Of a stretch of DNA of 54,181 nucleotides, positions 1-9,147 are shown piece after piece (within the stretch, counting starts at the first letter, position 1; each line of letters opens with the position of its first letter). The notes beneath the pieces are model-generated. The model was not told the origin of the DNA. It made no database searches and worked only from the letters and a program-made list of their open reading frames with translations. Where the stretch lies: the NCBI GenBank assembly GCA_023375785.1, contig SZWC01004993.1, positions 101,536-155,716 on the forward strand, read 5' to 3'. Source of the DNA: Penium margaritaceum. Lineage: Eukaryota > Streptophyta > Zygnematophyceae > Desmidiales > Peniaceae. Both the position numbers and the translations under genes were made by a program.

Positions 1-42
1 GAGGAGGAGGAGGAGGAGGAGGTGGAGGAGGAGGAGGAGGAG

Positions 43-80
<38 letters not shown>

Positions 81-127
81 CAATAATAGCGACGACGATG
101 ACGGTGAGGACGACGACGACGAGGACA

Positions 128-173
<46 letters not shown>

Positions 174-790
174 CGACGACGACGACGACGACAACGACGA
201 CGACGTCGTTAACAACGACGACAACAGCGATGACGACGACGACAGCGACGACAACTAACACGAGAACACAGCGGCCAAAGGAAATGGCGGCGGCGGCTGT
301 TGCAGTGGCAGCGGCGGTGGCAGCCGCAGCAGCAGTGGCAATGACAACAACGAAGATGACGGCGATGACGATGACAACGACGACCACAACAACAACGACG
401 ACGACGACGACGACGGCGACGAAGACGACGACGACAACGACGACAACAAGATACCAATGTTGTCGTCAATGACGACAACGAGATGCCAATGTCGTCAACG
501 ACGACATCAACGATGATGACGACGAAGACGATGATGGCGACGACGACAACGCTGCTGCTGCGGCAGCCGACGACGACTGTGACGGTGACGCCCCTGTTGC
601 CAGCGACAATGACAATGCTGTTGCTGCCGACTACGACGATAATGCTGCATTTGCCGACAACGACAAACGATGATGACAATGACGACGACTCCGATGACAA
701 CGACAACGACAATGGCGATGACGATGACAACGACACCAAAGATGCCGAAGACAATGGAAACGATGGAGATGGTGGCAGCAACAGCAGTAA
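1..790. repeat. GAC/GAG trinucleotide microsatellite, degenerating rightwards
   Basis: The first bases are GAG/GGA triplets that pass into nearly pure GAC/ACG triplets to about 255. A mosaic of GAC, AAC, GCA and ATG triplets follows to about 790. Every reading frame gives one- or two-residue runs (poly-D, poly-T, and S/V/R runs on the other strand). Long frames here are products of the repeat and are not genes. The tract runs off the left edge of the window. Confidence 0.9.
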
Positions 791-1029
791 GTAAAGGCAG
801 CATTGGCAGTGACGAAGACAAAAACCAATGATATTTACAGAAAGGCCACGGACTGCTGCCTGGAAAAGAGCATCTCAGACGGTGTGCAATGCAATGCAAG
901 GCGCAAAGAGGGTTCTTTGCAAGGGCTGGACCGCAAGCAAGTAGACTTAGCTTGTGCAAACTGATTGACTGCAGCAATGACCGGACCCAGCTTCCTAGAA
1001 ACTGCTGACTCGGCCAATGCCATGCAAAA

Positions 1030-1465
1030 AAAGGGTGTGAATATTGCGATATTCATTATTTCCGATATCAATACTTCAATATTTTGATATACTCAATATT
1101 CTCGATATTGATATTTCGAAATATGAAAACCTTGATATTGCTCAATACTGGTCGATATCTGCCCAGTATTGAGTCATGGTCAACATCACAAAAACCTCCG
1201 ATGCCTCAAATCAGGGTTTGAAAGTGTTTCAAAGTAGATTCTGACCGCAGAAAAGGATTCCTCGCATCAATTTTGTCCAGATTAGCCTCTCCAGCAACCC
1301 AAAAAACTGTAAGATTGTTGAAAGTTAAAGGAAAGTTTTGATATTGATTTGTAGGGGGTCCATGTCTGGAAAGGTCAAAATTCAATTTTGATATTACATC
1401 AATATCAACCCTCGATATCAATATCCATATCAATATCGACATCGATATCGAAGGTCAAGATCGAT
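1030..1465. repeat. GATATC/AATATT-rich degenerate repeat
   Basis: Two AT-rich blocks, about 1035-1175 and 1388-1462, are built from variants of gatatc, aatatc, gatatt and tcgatat. Because GATATC is its own complement, the blocks can pair within themselves and with each other. The 210 bp between them are not repetitive. No coding frame is visible. The origin is unknown: a decayed satellite or the palindromic ends of a small foldback element are both possible. Confidence 0.6.
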
Positions 1466-1688
1466 GTGATTACTGGGTCGATGAAAGTAAATTTGCCCAC
1501 CCTCTACAAAACAGTAGAGAATAGGCAGGGTAAGCGAGGCTGTGATCATGCGAGAGGGAAAAAAACATGCCAGTGTCGGAAAAGTAGAAGAAGGAGCACA
1601 GAACAAATCTTTTTCTCAGAAGGAAGACCAAGAAAACGAATGCAAATGTTAAAAATCCGGGAACCAATGGAAAATTCGAATGCTTCTC

Positions 1689-2906
1689 TCACCCCCTTGC
1701 CTGGAGGCCGACATCAGAAATGCATGTCTTCATGCGGTGTTGAACCACAACGCTGAGAGACGCGTCTGCCTCTTCCTCGTCCAGCATCAACTCACAGCTG
1801 CCTGACAGCTCCGTGTCTCCCCTTCCCTCAACATCTCCTTCCTGCTCACTGCCCATGCCGCTTTCTGCCTTCCCATCATAGTCACCTTCGCCAATTCCCC
1901 CTTCATAGTCGTCGTTTCCCTCATCATCCCCACCTTCATCCGACGTCACACTCTCACCGCAAGCTGCACCGTCTGCTTCCACCCTTGCTGCTGTCGCAGC
2001 AGCACTACATGCCACAGCAGCGATGCATGCCGGCGCAGCAGCACTACATGCCGGCGCAGCAGCACTACATGCCGGCGCAGCAGCGATACATGCCGGCGCA
2101 GCAGTCACTCCTTCCACTTCCCCTCCTCTTCCTTCACCTCTGCTTGGGTCACAGCGCACGGGACGAGTCCCGCCACGGTGGCAGCAGGAGCGGGACTCAC
2201 AGCAGGAGCGCCGACGCTTGCGCCTGGGAACGACCAAGTCGCCGTCGTCGTCCTCCTCCACCTCCGCTGCAGCCCCTGCCGCGCTTTTGCATCCGCTGTT
2301 TCGCTCTCCACTCGCTCTCAACTCAAGGCTACCCCCGAATGCAGACGCCATCGCCGGCTTGACGGCAACAGCCGTGTCGGACTGAGGCGAAGGCGCAACG
2401 TTGGCACCGTTGGCATGGACCACCGAGGGAGACAACCGTCCTGCTCCTGGTGCTCTTCCTCCTCCTCCCTCTCCTCCTCCTCCACCTCCTCCTCCTCCCC
2501 TGCTTCCCAAAACTTCGCCATCCACGCCTCTGCCGGGTGCTCTCCGAAGCGGCACTTTACGGTCACTGTTGACGGGGCCGGACGTCCGCTCCCGCAAGAG
2601 CGCCGGCTGACGGCCGAGTTCCGCTTCAGGCGTCAGTCGGCGGAAACGGAAGAGGGATGTGGTGCATCGGACGGTGCTGCGACACGACAGGTGCACGTCG
2701 CTCAGCACCAACAGCGGCTCTTCAGTGGGTTCCGCGGAAACTTCCTCGTTCGCGCCGTCGCTTGCAGCGAGAACTTCCCCGGAGCAGCCCGCGTCCATAT
2801 GCTTCTGCTGCTGCTGCTGGACTCGCGAGGGGCAACGGATAGCACTTGCAGCCGCTGCAACTGCTGAGCATGGAGCGACAAATCGCTTTGGGATCACGTG
2901 AGCCAT
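1689..2906 (-). CDS. hypothetical GC-rich nuclear-type protein, probable first exon
   Basis: I do not recognise this gene. The frame can be read from the ATG at 2906 (405 codons) to a TGA at 1689. It has Ala-rich and Gln-rich stretches near the N-terminus, a glycine run (about residues 135-150), a basic cluster PRRKRRRS that could be a nuclear localisation signal, a 7-residue repeat of the AAPACSA type, and an acidic Gly/Asp/Glu C-terminal third. Base composition is far more GC-rich than the flanks. Just before the stop, GGGTGAGAG is a possible splice donor, so the frame may be exon 1 of a longer gene. The composition could also be simple GC-rich non-coding repeat; the several overlapping open frames on both strands weaken the call. 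Confidence 0.35.
   Translation of the reverse strand: MAHVIPKRFVAPCSAVAAAASAIRCPSRVQQQQQKHMDAGCSGEVLAASDGANEEVSAEPTEEPLLVLSDVHLSCRSTVRCTTSLFRFRRLTPEAELGRQPALLRERTSGPVNSDRKVPLRRAPGRGVDGEVLGSRGGGGGGGGGEGGGGRAPGAGRLSPSVVHANGANVAPSPQSDTAVAVKPAMASAFGGSLELRASGERNSGCKSAAGAAAEVEEDDDGDLVVPRRKRRRSCCESRSCCHRGGTRPVRCDPSRGEGRGGEVEGVTAAPACIAAAPACSAAAPACSAAAPACIAAVACSAAATAARVEADGAACGESVTSDEGGDDEGNDDYEGGIGEGDYDGKAESGMGSEQEGDVEGRGDTELSGSCELMLDEEEADASLSVVVQHRMKTCISDVGLQARG
2004..2107. repeat. 21-bp minisatellite, about 4-5 copies
   Basis: Tandem units of about 21 bp containing gccggcgcagcagcactaca, the last copies diverged. In the minus-strand candidate exon it encodes the heptad AAPACSA. The plus strand reads MPAQQHY repeats. 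The unit is a multiple of three, so changes in copy number would keep frame. Confidence 0.8.
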
Positions 2907-3179
2907 TTGCCGAGGGGCGTAATAGCTGATATATCCGCGCAAGCATGAACATAAGCCTGATAAATCCAGCTAAATAAAAGAAATAAATCCATATCCATTT
3001 CGATGGCCATGCAGGATCAGGGATGCAACTCGCCGACGGAGCGAAGCAACGAGGGTGATGTGTCACCCCCGCCGTCACAAGAATTGTGATTGAGCGATTA
3101 GCCATTTTTTATATGCAGACCCCCCCTTCGCGGATTGAGGGCTTTCTATGTTTGCGCAGGCGGCGCCCGTCAAACTTTG

Positions 3180-3340
3180 CCTCACCCCCCCCCCCCCCTT
3201 CCTCCCCTCCCGCAGCAAACACTCCCACCCTTCCCCAGCCCACGTTCGATTGAGACCCTTGCAATTGAGGGTAGCGATTGAACGGGTAATCGATGGGCTG
3301 CGGGGAAAGGGCGGGGGGGGGAGGGGGGGGGGGGAGACTG
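3180..3340. repeat. C-run and G-run homopolymer pair
   Basis: A run of about 14 C near 3187 is followed about 110 bp later by G-runs interrupted by single A (about 3313-3334). They are opposite in sense, so the two tracts could pair. The G-run has enough consecutive guanines to form a quadruplex. No gene is supported across 3000-3600; short frames on both strands are proline- or glycine-rich products of the runs. Confidence 0.6.
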
Positions 3341-3599
3341 TCGGGGATTCTAGCCGACAGGCATCGGACGGGATCCCCGGCACTCGAGGAATGGGGACTC
3401 AAAAACTCCCCATTTTTTTACGGGGATTATGTAGTACTCCTACGCAGTCAGTTGAGTAACCAAGGAATCTCTGCTAACGTTAGAAAATCGGCTTCACAAG
3501 GACTTTCGCAACGACAATTATGTCTACGGTCGGTGTTTTTGTCCACCGACAGCCAACCGCGTATTTGTTAGGCATTGTTTTCTCCATTTTGGTCGCATC

Positions 3600-4147
3600 C
3601 GGACGAGAGGCCCTCGTTAAGCGCGATCACTCTTAAGGAAGCGACTCCCAGTTCAACAAATGCGTGGGAATCAGGGTGGTATCACACCGTAGCAACTCAA
3701 CCCCCCCTCGCCACGTCATGGGGGCGACGCGAGCTCAACTCGAGCTGAAGTCGTCGGTAACCGCGAAGAAGCCCGCAAACCTCTAGCGAGGCGACCCGGA
3801 GTTGCTAGGCGTTGCTACAGCCTCGGAGCTGTAACAACTCCGCAGCAACTCCCGAGTCACTACTCGTTGCTTCCGTACTCGCTCATGTGGCCACGTGAAG
3901 AGACGGACTTTCGTGCATGCCGGACTCGCGAAAATCGGGGGAAAAGTGCTCTCGCTCACAGAAACGCCGAGGTTCGCCAACCATCGCTTGGTGCAGTTGC
4001 TAAGCCTTCCGATGTGAGAGCACCTCGCTAGCAATACCCTCGCTGTCCACCACGTGGAAGTTGCAAACGTGGTGGACACGTGAGGTTGTGTGGCAAAGTT
4101 GCTACGAACCGTTGTGAGACCACCCTCAAACAGACTACGCGTAGCAA
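3600..4147. other. gene-free stretch rich in GTTGC/GCAAC words, with a hairpin
   Basis: No convincing gene. The segment repeats gttgct, gcaact and agcaac many times in both orientations, and contains an 11-bp inverted repeat (4045-4055 and 4067-4077, gtccaccacgt/acgtggtggac) with an 11-nt loop. A 122-codon minus frame (3783-4151) lies here but shows no recognisable domain, and its composition follows the repeated words. Confidence 0.4.
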
Positions 4148-4175
4148 CCATATACCCATCGATTTCTCGATAGAT

Positions 4176-4277
4176 CCCCCATATCCATGTATCACTCTTT
4201 AACTACCCCATATCCATACAGCTACAACTTTTTGTCTGCCATACCACGTGTTCGCTCTTTTTTGCCCCCATGTCCAT
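4176..4277. repeat. left sub-terminal repeat block of the MULE
   Basis: Three copies of a cccca(t)atatccat-like word at about 4176-4191, 4206-4218 and 4265-4277 (the last reads cccccatgtccatt). The same word occurs inverted on the right side of the element. Clustered sub-terminal motifs of this sort are usual transposase binding sites; that role is inferred. Confidence 0.45.
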
Positions 4278-4886
4278 TGTCGTTTTAAAAAGAATGTAAT
4301 TTCCACAACATTTTGATGTAACAACCATTTGGCCACACCGAAGTGCACGCTGTCATGCACTCATTGTGATCGGAACCCAGCCATATTGGCGGTCATGCGG
4401 TGCGCCTCCGACAAGAGGCAAATTCACCTAAGAAGTATACGACAATGGTACAGGCGACCTCCTCTCAATACGGAAAACACCGATTGTGTCGACATGTGGT
4501 TGTATGTGCTCGCGAGACATACGGACAACATCATTTCGATTGGGCGGGGGTTTGTATTGCACATGAAAGCACAATCTCGCGAGCCTCGAATCGAACCCGC
4601 TTGTATATGCCGCGAAACGACGCAATGACTCGAATTTAATGGTGTGAACAGTCTATCGGGAAAGTTTTGACGAACGCCGCTGACAAGCGTGATTGGTCGT
4701 CTCAATGTCTACTGCTGACTATCGCGATAGGTGGTTTCATCGCCCACCGCCATGAAGAAAACACATTGCTGCGTACCCTTGCTGACTGCGTCAAAGGACC
4801 TTAGTTGAACGTTAAAACCCGCGGTTTTCACCGATGACTTTGCGGTTGTTCGCGTAACTTGCGCGATAGGGTCCCAGTTGTCCACT

Positions 4887-5198
4887 ATGGACATGGACCG
4901 GATGTCCGTAGATCGGCCACTCCCTCCCATGCTCGGTTGGGGTGACATCGAACACAGTCCACGCGGTCCATGGGGTGTGGACATTCTTGTTCCACCCAAA
5001 CCAACATGTGACGAGGCCGAGGCTGCATGGCGCAACGTGAAGGCTGCATGGGACACCATGTATGACCATGACCCTCCTCGTCCTCACGCCATGTGTTGGA
5101 TTGTGGGTATGCGGGCTCCAACCAGCCGCACAGTGTACGCGAAAAGTGATTGGCAGCCGTGGGTGCATATGCATCCCATCACACTGTCGCGTATGTGA
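4887..5198 (+). CDS. small hypothetical protein inside the MULE
   Basis: 103 codons from an ATG at 4887 to TGA at 5196-5198. Composition is ordinary and unlike a repeat: W-, P- and D-containing, with segments such as GWGDIEHSPRGPWG and CDEAEAAWRNVKAAWDTMY. No family is recognised. It lies between the left end of the MULE and the transposase, transcribed in the opposite direction. It may be an accessory or captured gene, or a chance frame; a longer antisense frame (4812-5204) overlaps it, so the strand is not certain. Confidence 0.35.
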   Translation: MDMDRMSVDRPLPPMLGWGDIEHSPRGPWGVDILVPPKPTCDEAEAAWRNVKAAWDTMYDHDPPRPHAMCWIVGMRAPTSRTVYAKSDWQPWVHMHPITLSRM

Positions 5199-5609
5199 CC
5201 CCATGGTTCTATTGTCATTAATGTTTTTCTTTTTATAACCGGATGTTCAAATGCGTTCACTACCTAAGCGCCTTCTCAGCCTCCATCCGCAAGACATACT
5301 ATGTTCATATGAGTACATGTTTGTTATTGCACATCTGTTTTCCATTTTCTACATGTAACGTTGAACATGTACTGGTGCGTTCTGTTGGGTACACGATAAA
5401 TGTATTTCTGGGGTTATTCACAACATCCCCACTGCACATATCACACAGAGTGCCAATGACTACCACATCCAGGCCTTTTCAAATACATCACTGTGTCTAT
5501 CACTTGCACATCAGGCATTGAAAATGCATTGAAATTCCATTATCGTGCTCCAGCGCACTTAGTGTGCATAGCCTCCGATGAATGGACCTGGCCGTCCACT
5601 CACCAACCA

Positions 5610-5954
5610 TCACTGGACCATAGGTGGAAAAGAATGGATCCAGGCCATGATCTCACAAGCAGGACACAAGTTGTTTGTCATACAGCAACTATCAGGGTAG
5701 CAGTCAACAAACTGCACATCGTCTTCCATGTCCGACATCGTAGAGTCAGCGCGCTCTACATCACAGTCCTCCACGTCGTAGAAGACATCTTCCTGCTCCT
5801 CCTCACACGCACTGTCTGCTTTTTGACACGCTCCATGTTGACATGGACACTTGTACATCTTCACAATGTGTACTGGCCTTGGTGTCCAATCCTTCCATGT
5901 CATGAGGATGTATGTCGCTCTGGCTCCAGCCAGGAAAGAAGTCACCGAATCCAT
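5610..5954 (-). CDS. small Cys-rich acidic hypothetical protein inside the MULE
   Basis: 114 codons from an ATG at 5954 to TGA at 5610. The middle is acidic (EEEQEDVFYDVEDCDVE) and there are cysteine clusters: CPCQHGAC near residue 37 and CCMTNNLCPAC near residue 92, which could bind zinc. No known family is recognised. It is transcribed in the same direction as the transposase, about 570 bp beyond that gene's stop. It could be a second MULE gene or a captured host fragment. The gap to the transposase (5955-6524) has no supported gene. Confidence 0.4.
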   Translation of the reverse strand: MDSVTSFLAGARATYILMTWKDWTPRPVHIVKMYKCPCQHGACQKADSACEEEQEDVFYDVEDCDVERADSTMSDMEDDVQFVDCYPDSCCMTNNLCPACEIMAWIHSFPPMVQ

Positions 5955-7981
5955 CGTTGTCTTTGCCGGTGTGCTAATGAGAACACTAAATTGAAGGTGT
6001 GTTGAAGAGAATGAACCTCAGGGCAATCCACGTCCTTTATACCTACATTGAACACACTCTTTTCGTTCGATTCCTCCAGCGCAATTCCATGTTTTCATAT
6101 TGTCATTATGTGTACGGTTTGCAGTCACTTAAGCAACGGTTTAACAATTCTTGACTAGACAACATAGATCATGGACCATTCTATTCAACACTTGCAAAAA
6201 CACTCTGGCTTCCATCACCCCATGACAAGCACCCTACCCCACCTGCACTACCCCCTAGTCTTGCTGGCCTTGCAACAGTCCTCCTGGTAAAAACCTTGGC
6301 CCTCTGACAACCCTTGTAGACCCAGTGGAGGAGGTAAGGCAAGTTCCTCCTCTTCCATTTTGGTCCTTGCTGTTGTGACCACGTGTGCTTCAACCCTAAA
6401 CCATCTTGGACATGACCTGCAACACACACATGGTGACAGAAGTGGAGGAATGAGTAACCCTGAAGATGTCAGAGATGAACAGTACTATTCACCACGATTT
6501 GCAACAACAAGGCAAACTTACCTCTTAGAAGACATCGGGCTCGTCATCCCACTCCTCTGCGCAGTCCTCCCACCCTTCCATGACACAAGCTTGTTGTTGT
6601 TCACGAGCTGTTCTTGCCTCCCACTCCCTCTGTTGTTGCGGGTCAGTGAAGTGGTCGCCGTCCTCGGGCTCCTCATCATCCGAGTCACTCAGAACGTGTC
6701 GTTCAGGGTCGTATATCTCTTCCTGCGCAGAGTCATAGCCTGCTGCCTCGGGGTCGTACTCAGCGTCGTTAGTTGCGCGACTCACCGGTCCTGTTGCCAT
6801 TGCAGTTGCCGCAACGACTGTAGAGGCTGCAGCAGCAACTCTGCTTGTTGTTTCACTGGTGGTCCTGCGCCCCGCCTGCCCCGCCCATCCCCAACCTGCG
6901 CCAATCCTCAACACGCTGGTCCCTGGACTTTCGTCTGAAAGGAGGACAATGCTCTGTGATGCTGTGCCAGCAGCAGGTGAACCAGATGCGTTGTTGCTGG
7001 GTGTACCTGTGGCACCATCAGCAACTTCTACTGCAGCAGCCGCAGCTTCTCTCTCTACTTGGGTCTCAGTTGGAGGCCACCTACCAACGTAGGCCTCTGC
7101 CCTCACGGCATCTTCTGCACGTTGTAGCCGGCGTTTCAGAGCATTGGCTGCTGCAGGAGCCACAACAGGCTCGTTCGTACACTTTTTCTTTGTGTGTCCC
7201 TTCTGGCCGCACCGGGGGTAGTTTTTGCGCCGCTTATCCTCGCGGTCCCACCGAGCACTCTTAGGCCGCCCTGCTCCACGTTTAGGTCCTGGCTGCTGCC
7301 ACAGCACACCCTCTGGGACTTTTAGCGACGCTGGATCCACGCCAGGCATGGGGAAGTTGTAGGTGCGCCTGTATGCCATGCGTGTTAGACCAACGTCGCA
7401 CAGTGCCTCGACTTGCTCCCCACGGCCGATGACGAATGGGCATGCATGCGCACACGGCTACCCCCACTCCTTCCACGCACCGCAAGTGCACGTCCGGTCC
7501 TGCACGTTCACCATACGCGTTCTGTTGCTGGGCCCCGTGACGCTGTAACTGTGGGGCCCTTCCTCGACAACGTCGTAGTTGTGTGCAAGGACGCCGCTGT
7601 TCAGGAGGCGCTTTGCCGGTGTTGGGGCAAGTTGACCTTCGCACGATTTGCTGAGTTTGCGCCTGTCTGTAAGCAAGCGCTGCACCCATGTGTATAGAGA
7701 CACGAAGCATTAGAAGGGAAACAGTTTCCTGCACTTAACGATTCGGGCGTTCAAAGAATCCGCCGCGTTCGAGGTGGTGTGTCCACCACGGGCAAGTGGA
7801 CAGTACAGCCGGGCCCAGTGCTCCTTCGGGATGCCGCCCACCCCGTCTGCTCCAAGTGGGTACACTGCAGCGTGGGAGTTGACGGCACAAAGTTGTTCTT
7901 CACACCTCCTCCATTCCGCGGGTGTAAGAGCATGTGCCAGCCGCCAAAACCAGTACCCAGCTTGCTTCCCGAACTTCTGCC

Positions 7982-8726
7982 TGTTAGAAAATTGTGCCCC
8001 TTGCCATGGCTGCCGTGGATGGTTTTCCTGGTTCGACCACTGGGGATTGGTCGAACATCAAATCTGATTGCAGATTTGGATTCCTTGGAATTTCCCATGC
8101 AAGATCGAGCTTTGAATCGCTCGATTTGAGTGAGTATTCAGAAAGATAGCCCTGCCCGAAGGCCGGGTGGTCGGCGTGTGGAATCTGGGACTCCGTCATG
8201 GATGACGGGATAATTCCACCGCGGTGGTCCGAGTTCACGTCCAACGGGCTCCAAAGGCACCATGGCCATGAAGGAAGGGATGTAGATGGTCTCCTAGACC
8301 AGGGCGAACTTCCCCCCACGTTGGAGTGCCAGGAAGGGTGCTTCGACAAGCCACCGTCGAAGCGCCTTCCGTCACTCCCGTTCGTGGGCATGGTGGGCGG
8401 CTCCACCATGGGTTACTTCGACGGCCATAGCAGGGGCTATACTGCTCCGTTTTGGGCGTGCTTGGATGCGTTGGAAAGCTCTGATCATAAGCTATAAGAA
8501 TCTGATGTAATATCACTGAAAATAACAACAATTCCCACTTCGATTGAGTGCAACTGCTTGCGGCTCAATTCTGCCCATTCTTGACTGTGATCCTTGGACT
8601 CCACACTCTTCCACCTAGGTTCGCATTGGCAACTGAAGTAGCGACAACGTGCTCCACAGAAGGCCCAGGCATCCTCGTCGGTGCTCCCACTCCTCCTAGG
8701 GCACAGCCAGGACAGAATTCCTGACA
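7982..8726 (+). repeat. 5' LTR of the non-autonomous copia element
   Basis: 745 bp, TG...CA. I count nine substitutions and no indel against the partner at 11940-12684, so insertion was recent. Blocks of the LTR (for example the region around 8395-8510) match the complement of the LTRs at 22101-22826 and 27074-27804. Confidence 0.92.
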
Positions 8727-8728
8727 AA

Positions 8729-8742
8729 GGGTTATGGGCCCA
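8729..8742 (+). promoter_or_regulatory. primer binding site, half-tRNA initiator Met type
   Basis: gggttatgggccca, two bases after the LTR, is complementary to the anticodon stem-loop of initiator tRNA-Met (loop CAU) rather than to the tRNA 3' CCA end. This is the arrangement known for Drosophila copia, yeast Ty5 and Volvox Osser, where a cleaved 5' half of the tRNA primes reverse transcription. Confidence 0.75.
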
Positions 8743-8793
8743 CGTTCCCTAGGAGGATCCTCGTCTTCTACGTGCACGCTCCCGTTACAAGCA

Positions 8794-9114
8794 ATGGCAA
8801 CCACGACCGAGCAAGAAAGCAGCTGTGACGTCCCCCTCAATTTTGATGGGAGGGACTTTCCCTTGTGGAAGTGGCAGGTTGAGATCTTCCTGAACTTCAA
8901 GGGACTACTTGCGCTGGTCAACGGTGAAGAGAAGTCTCCTGCGGCGTCTGCGACGGCCGAGGAGGTGGAGGCGTTCGAGAAGCGCAACAAAGAGGCGCTT
9001 GCTCTGATCGCATCGGCGTTGTGTCCGGCACAGCGCGAGCGAATCCAAGGATGCACCTGGGCGTCGAAGGCTTGGGAGAGGCTCTGCATCGCACACGACC
9101 CGCCAAATCTTTAG
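8794..9114 (+). CDS. gag: copia-type gag, short form
   Basis: Structural capsid protein of the retrotransposon. I start at ATG 8794 because MATTTEQESS parallels MAPTEQESIG of the related element at 27006. It carries the copia gag pattern: NFDGRDFPLWKWQVEIF, then GLLALVNGEE, then KRNKEALALIASAL and CTWASKAWERL. A TAG at 9112-9114 ends the frame after about 106 residues, and the same frame continues open into the zinc-knuckle ORF. Compared with its relative, most of the C-terminal half of the capsid is deleted at this point. The stop may be a mutation, or a programmed stop read through at low rate. Confidence 0.75.
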   Translation: MATTTEQESSCDVPLNFDGRDFPLWKWQVEIFLNFKGLLALVNGEEKSPAASATAEEVEAFEKRNKEALALIASALCPAQRERIQGCTWASKAWERLCIAHDPPNL

Positions 9115-9147
9115 CTACGTGACTCGGCGAGAGAAGACGCGGCGCAA

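Noticed and set aside
209..781. 190-codon minus frame and overlapping plus frames in the GAC repeat
   Set aside because: One- or two-residue runs imposed by the trinucleotide repeat; no domain.
2023..2867. Several plus-strand frames (120, 125 and 229 codons) opposite the minus candidate exon
   Set aside because: GC-rich sequence opens many frames; the minus frame is longest and has a basic cluster, acidic tail and possible splice donor. The choice is not certain.
4560..4630. tRNA T-loop-like word aatcgaaccc
   Set aside because: No cloverleaf can be drawn around it.
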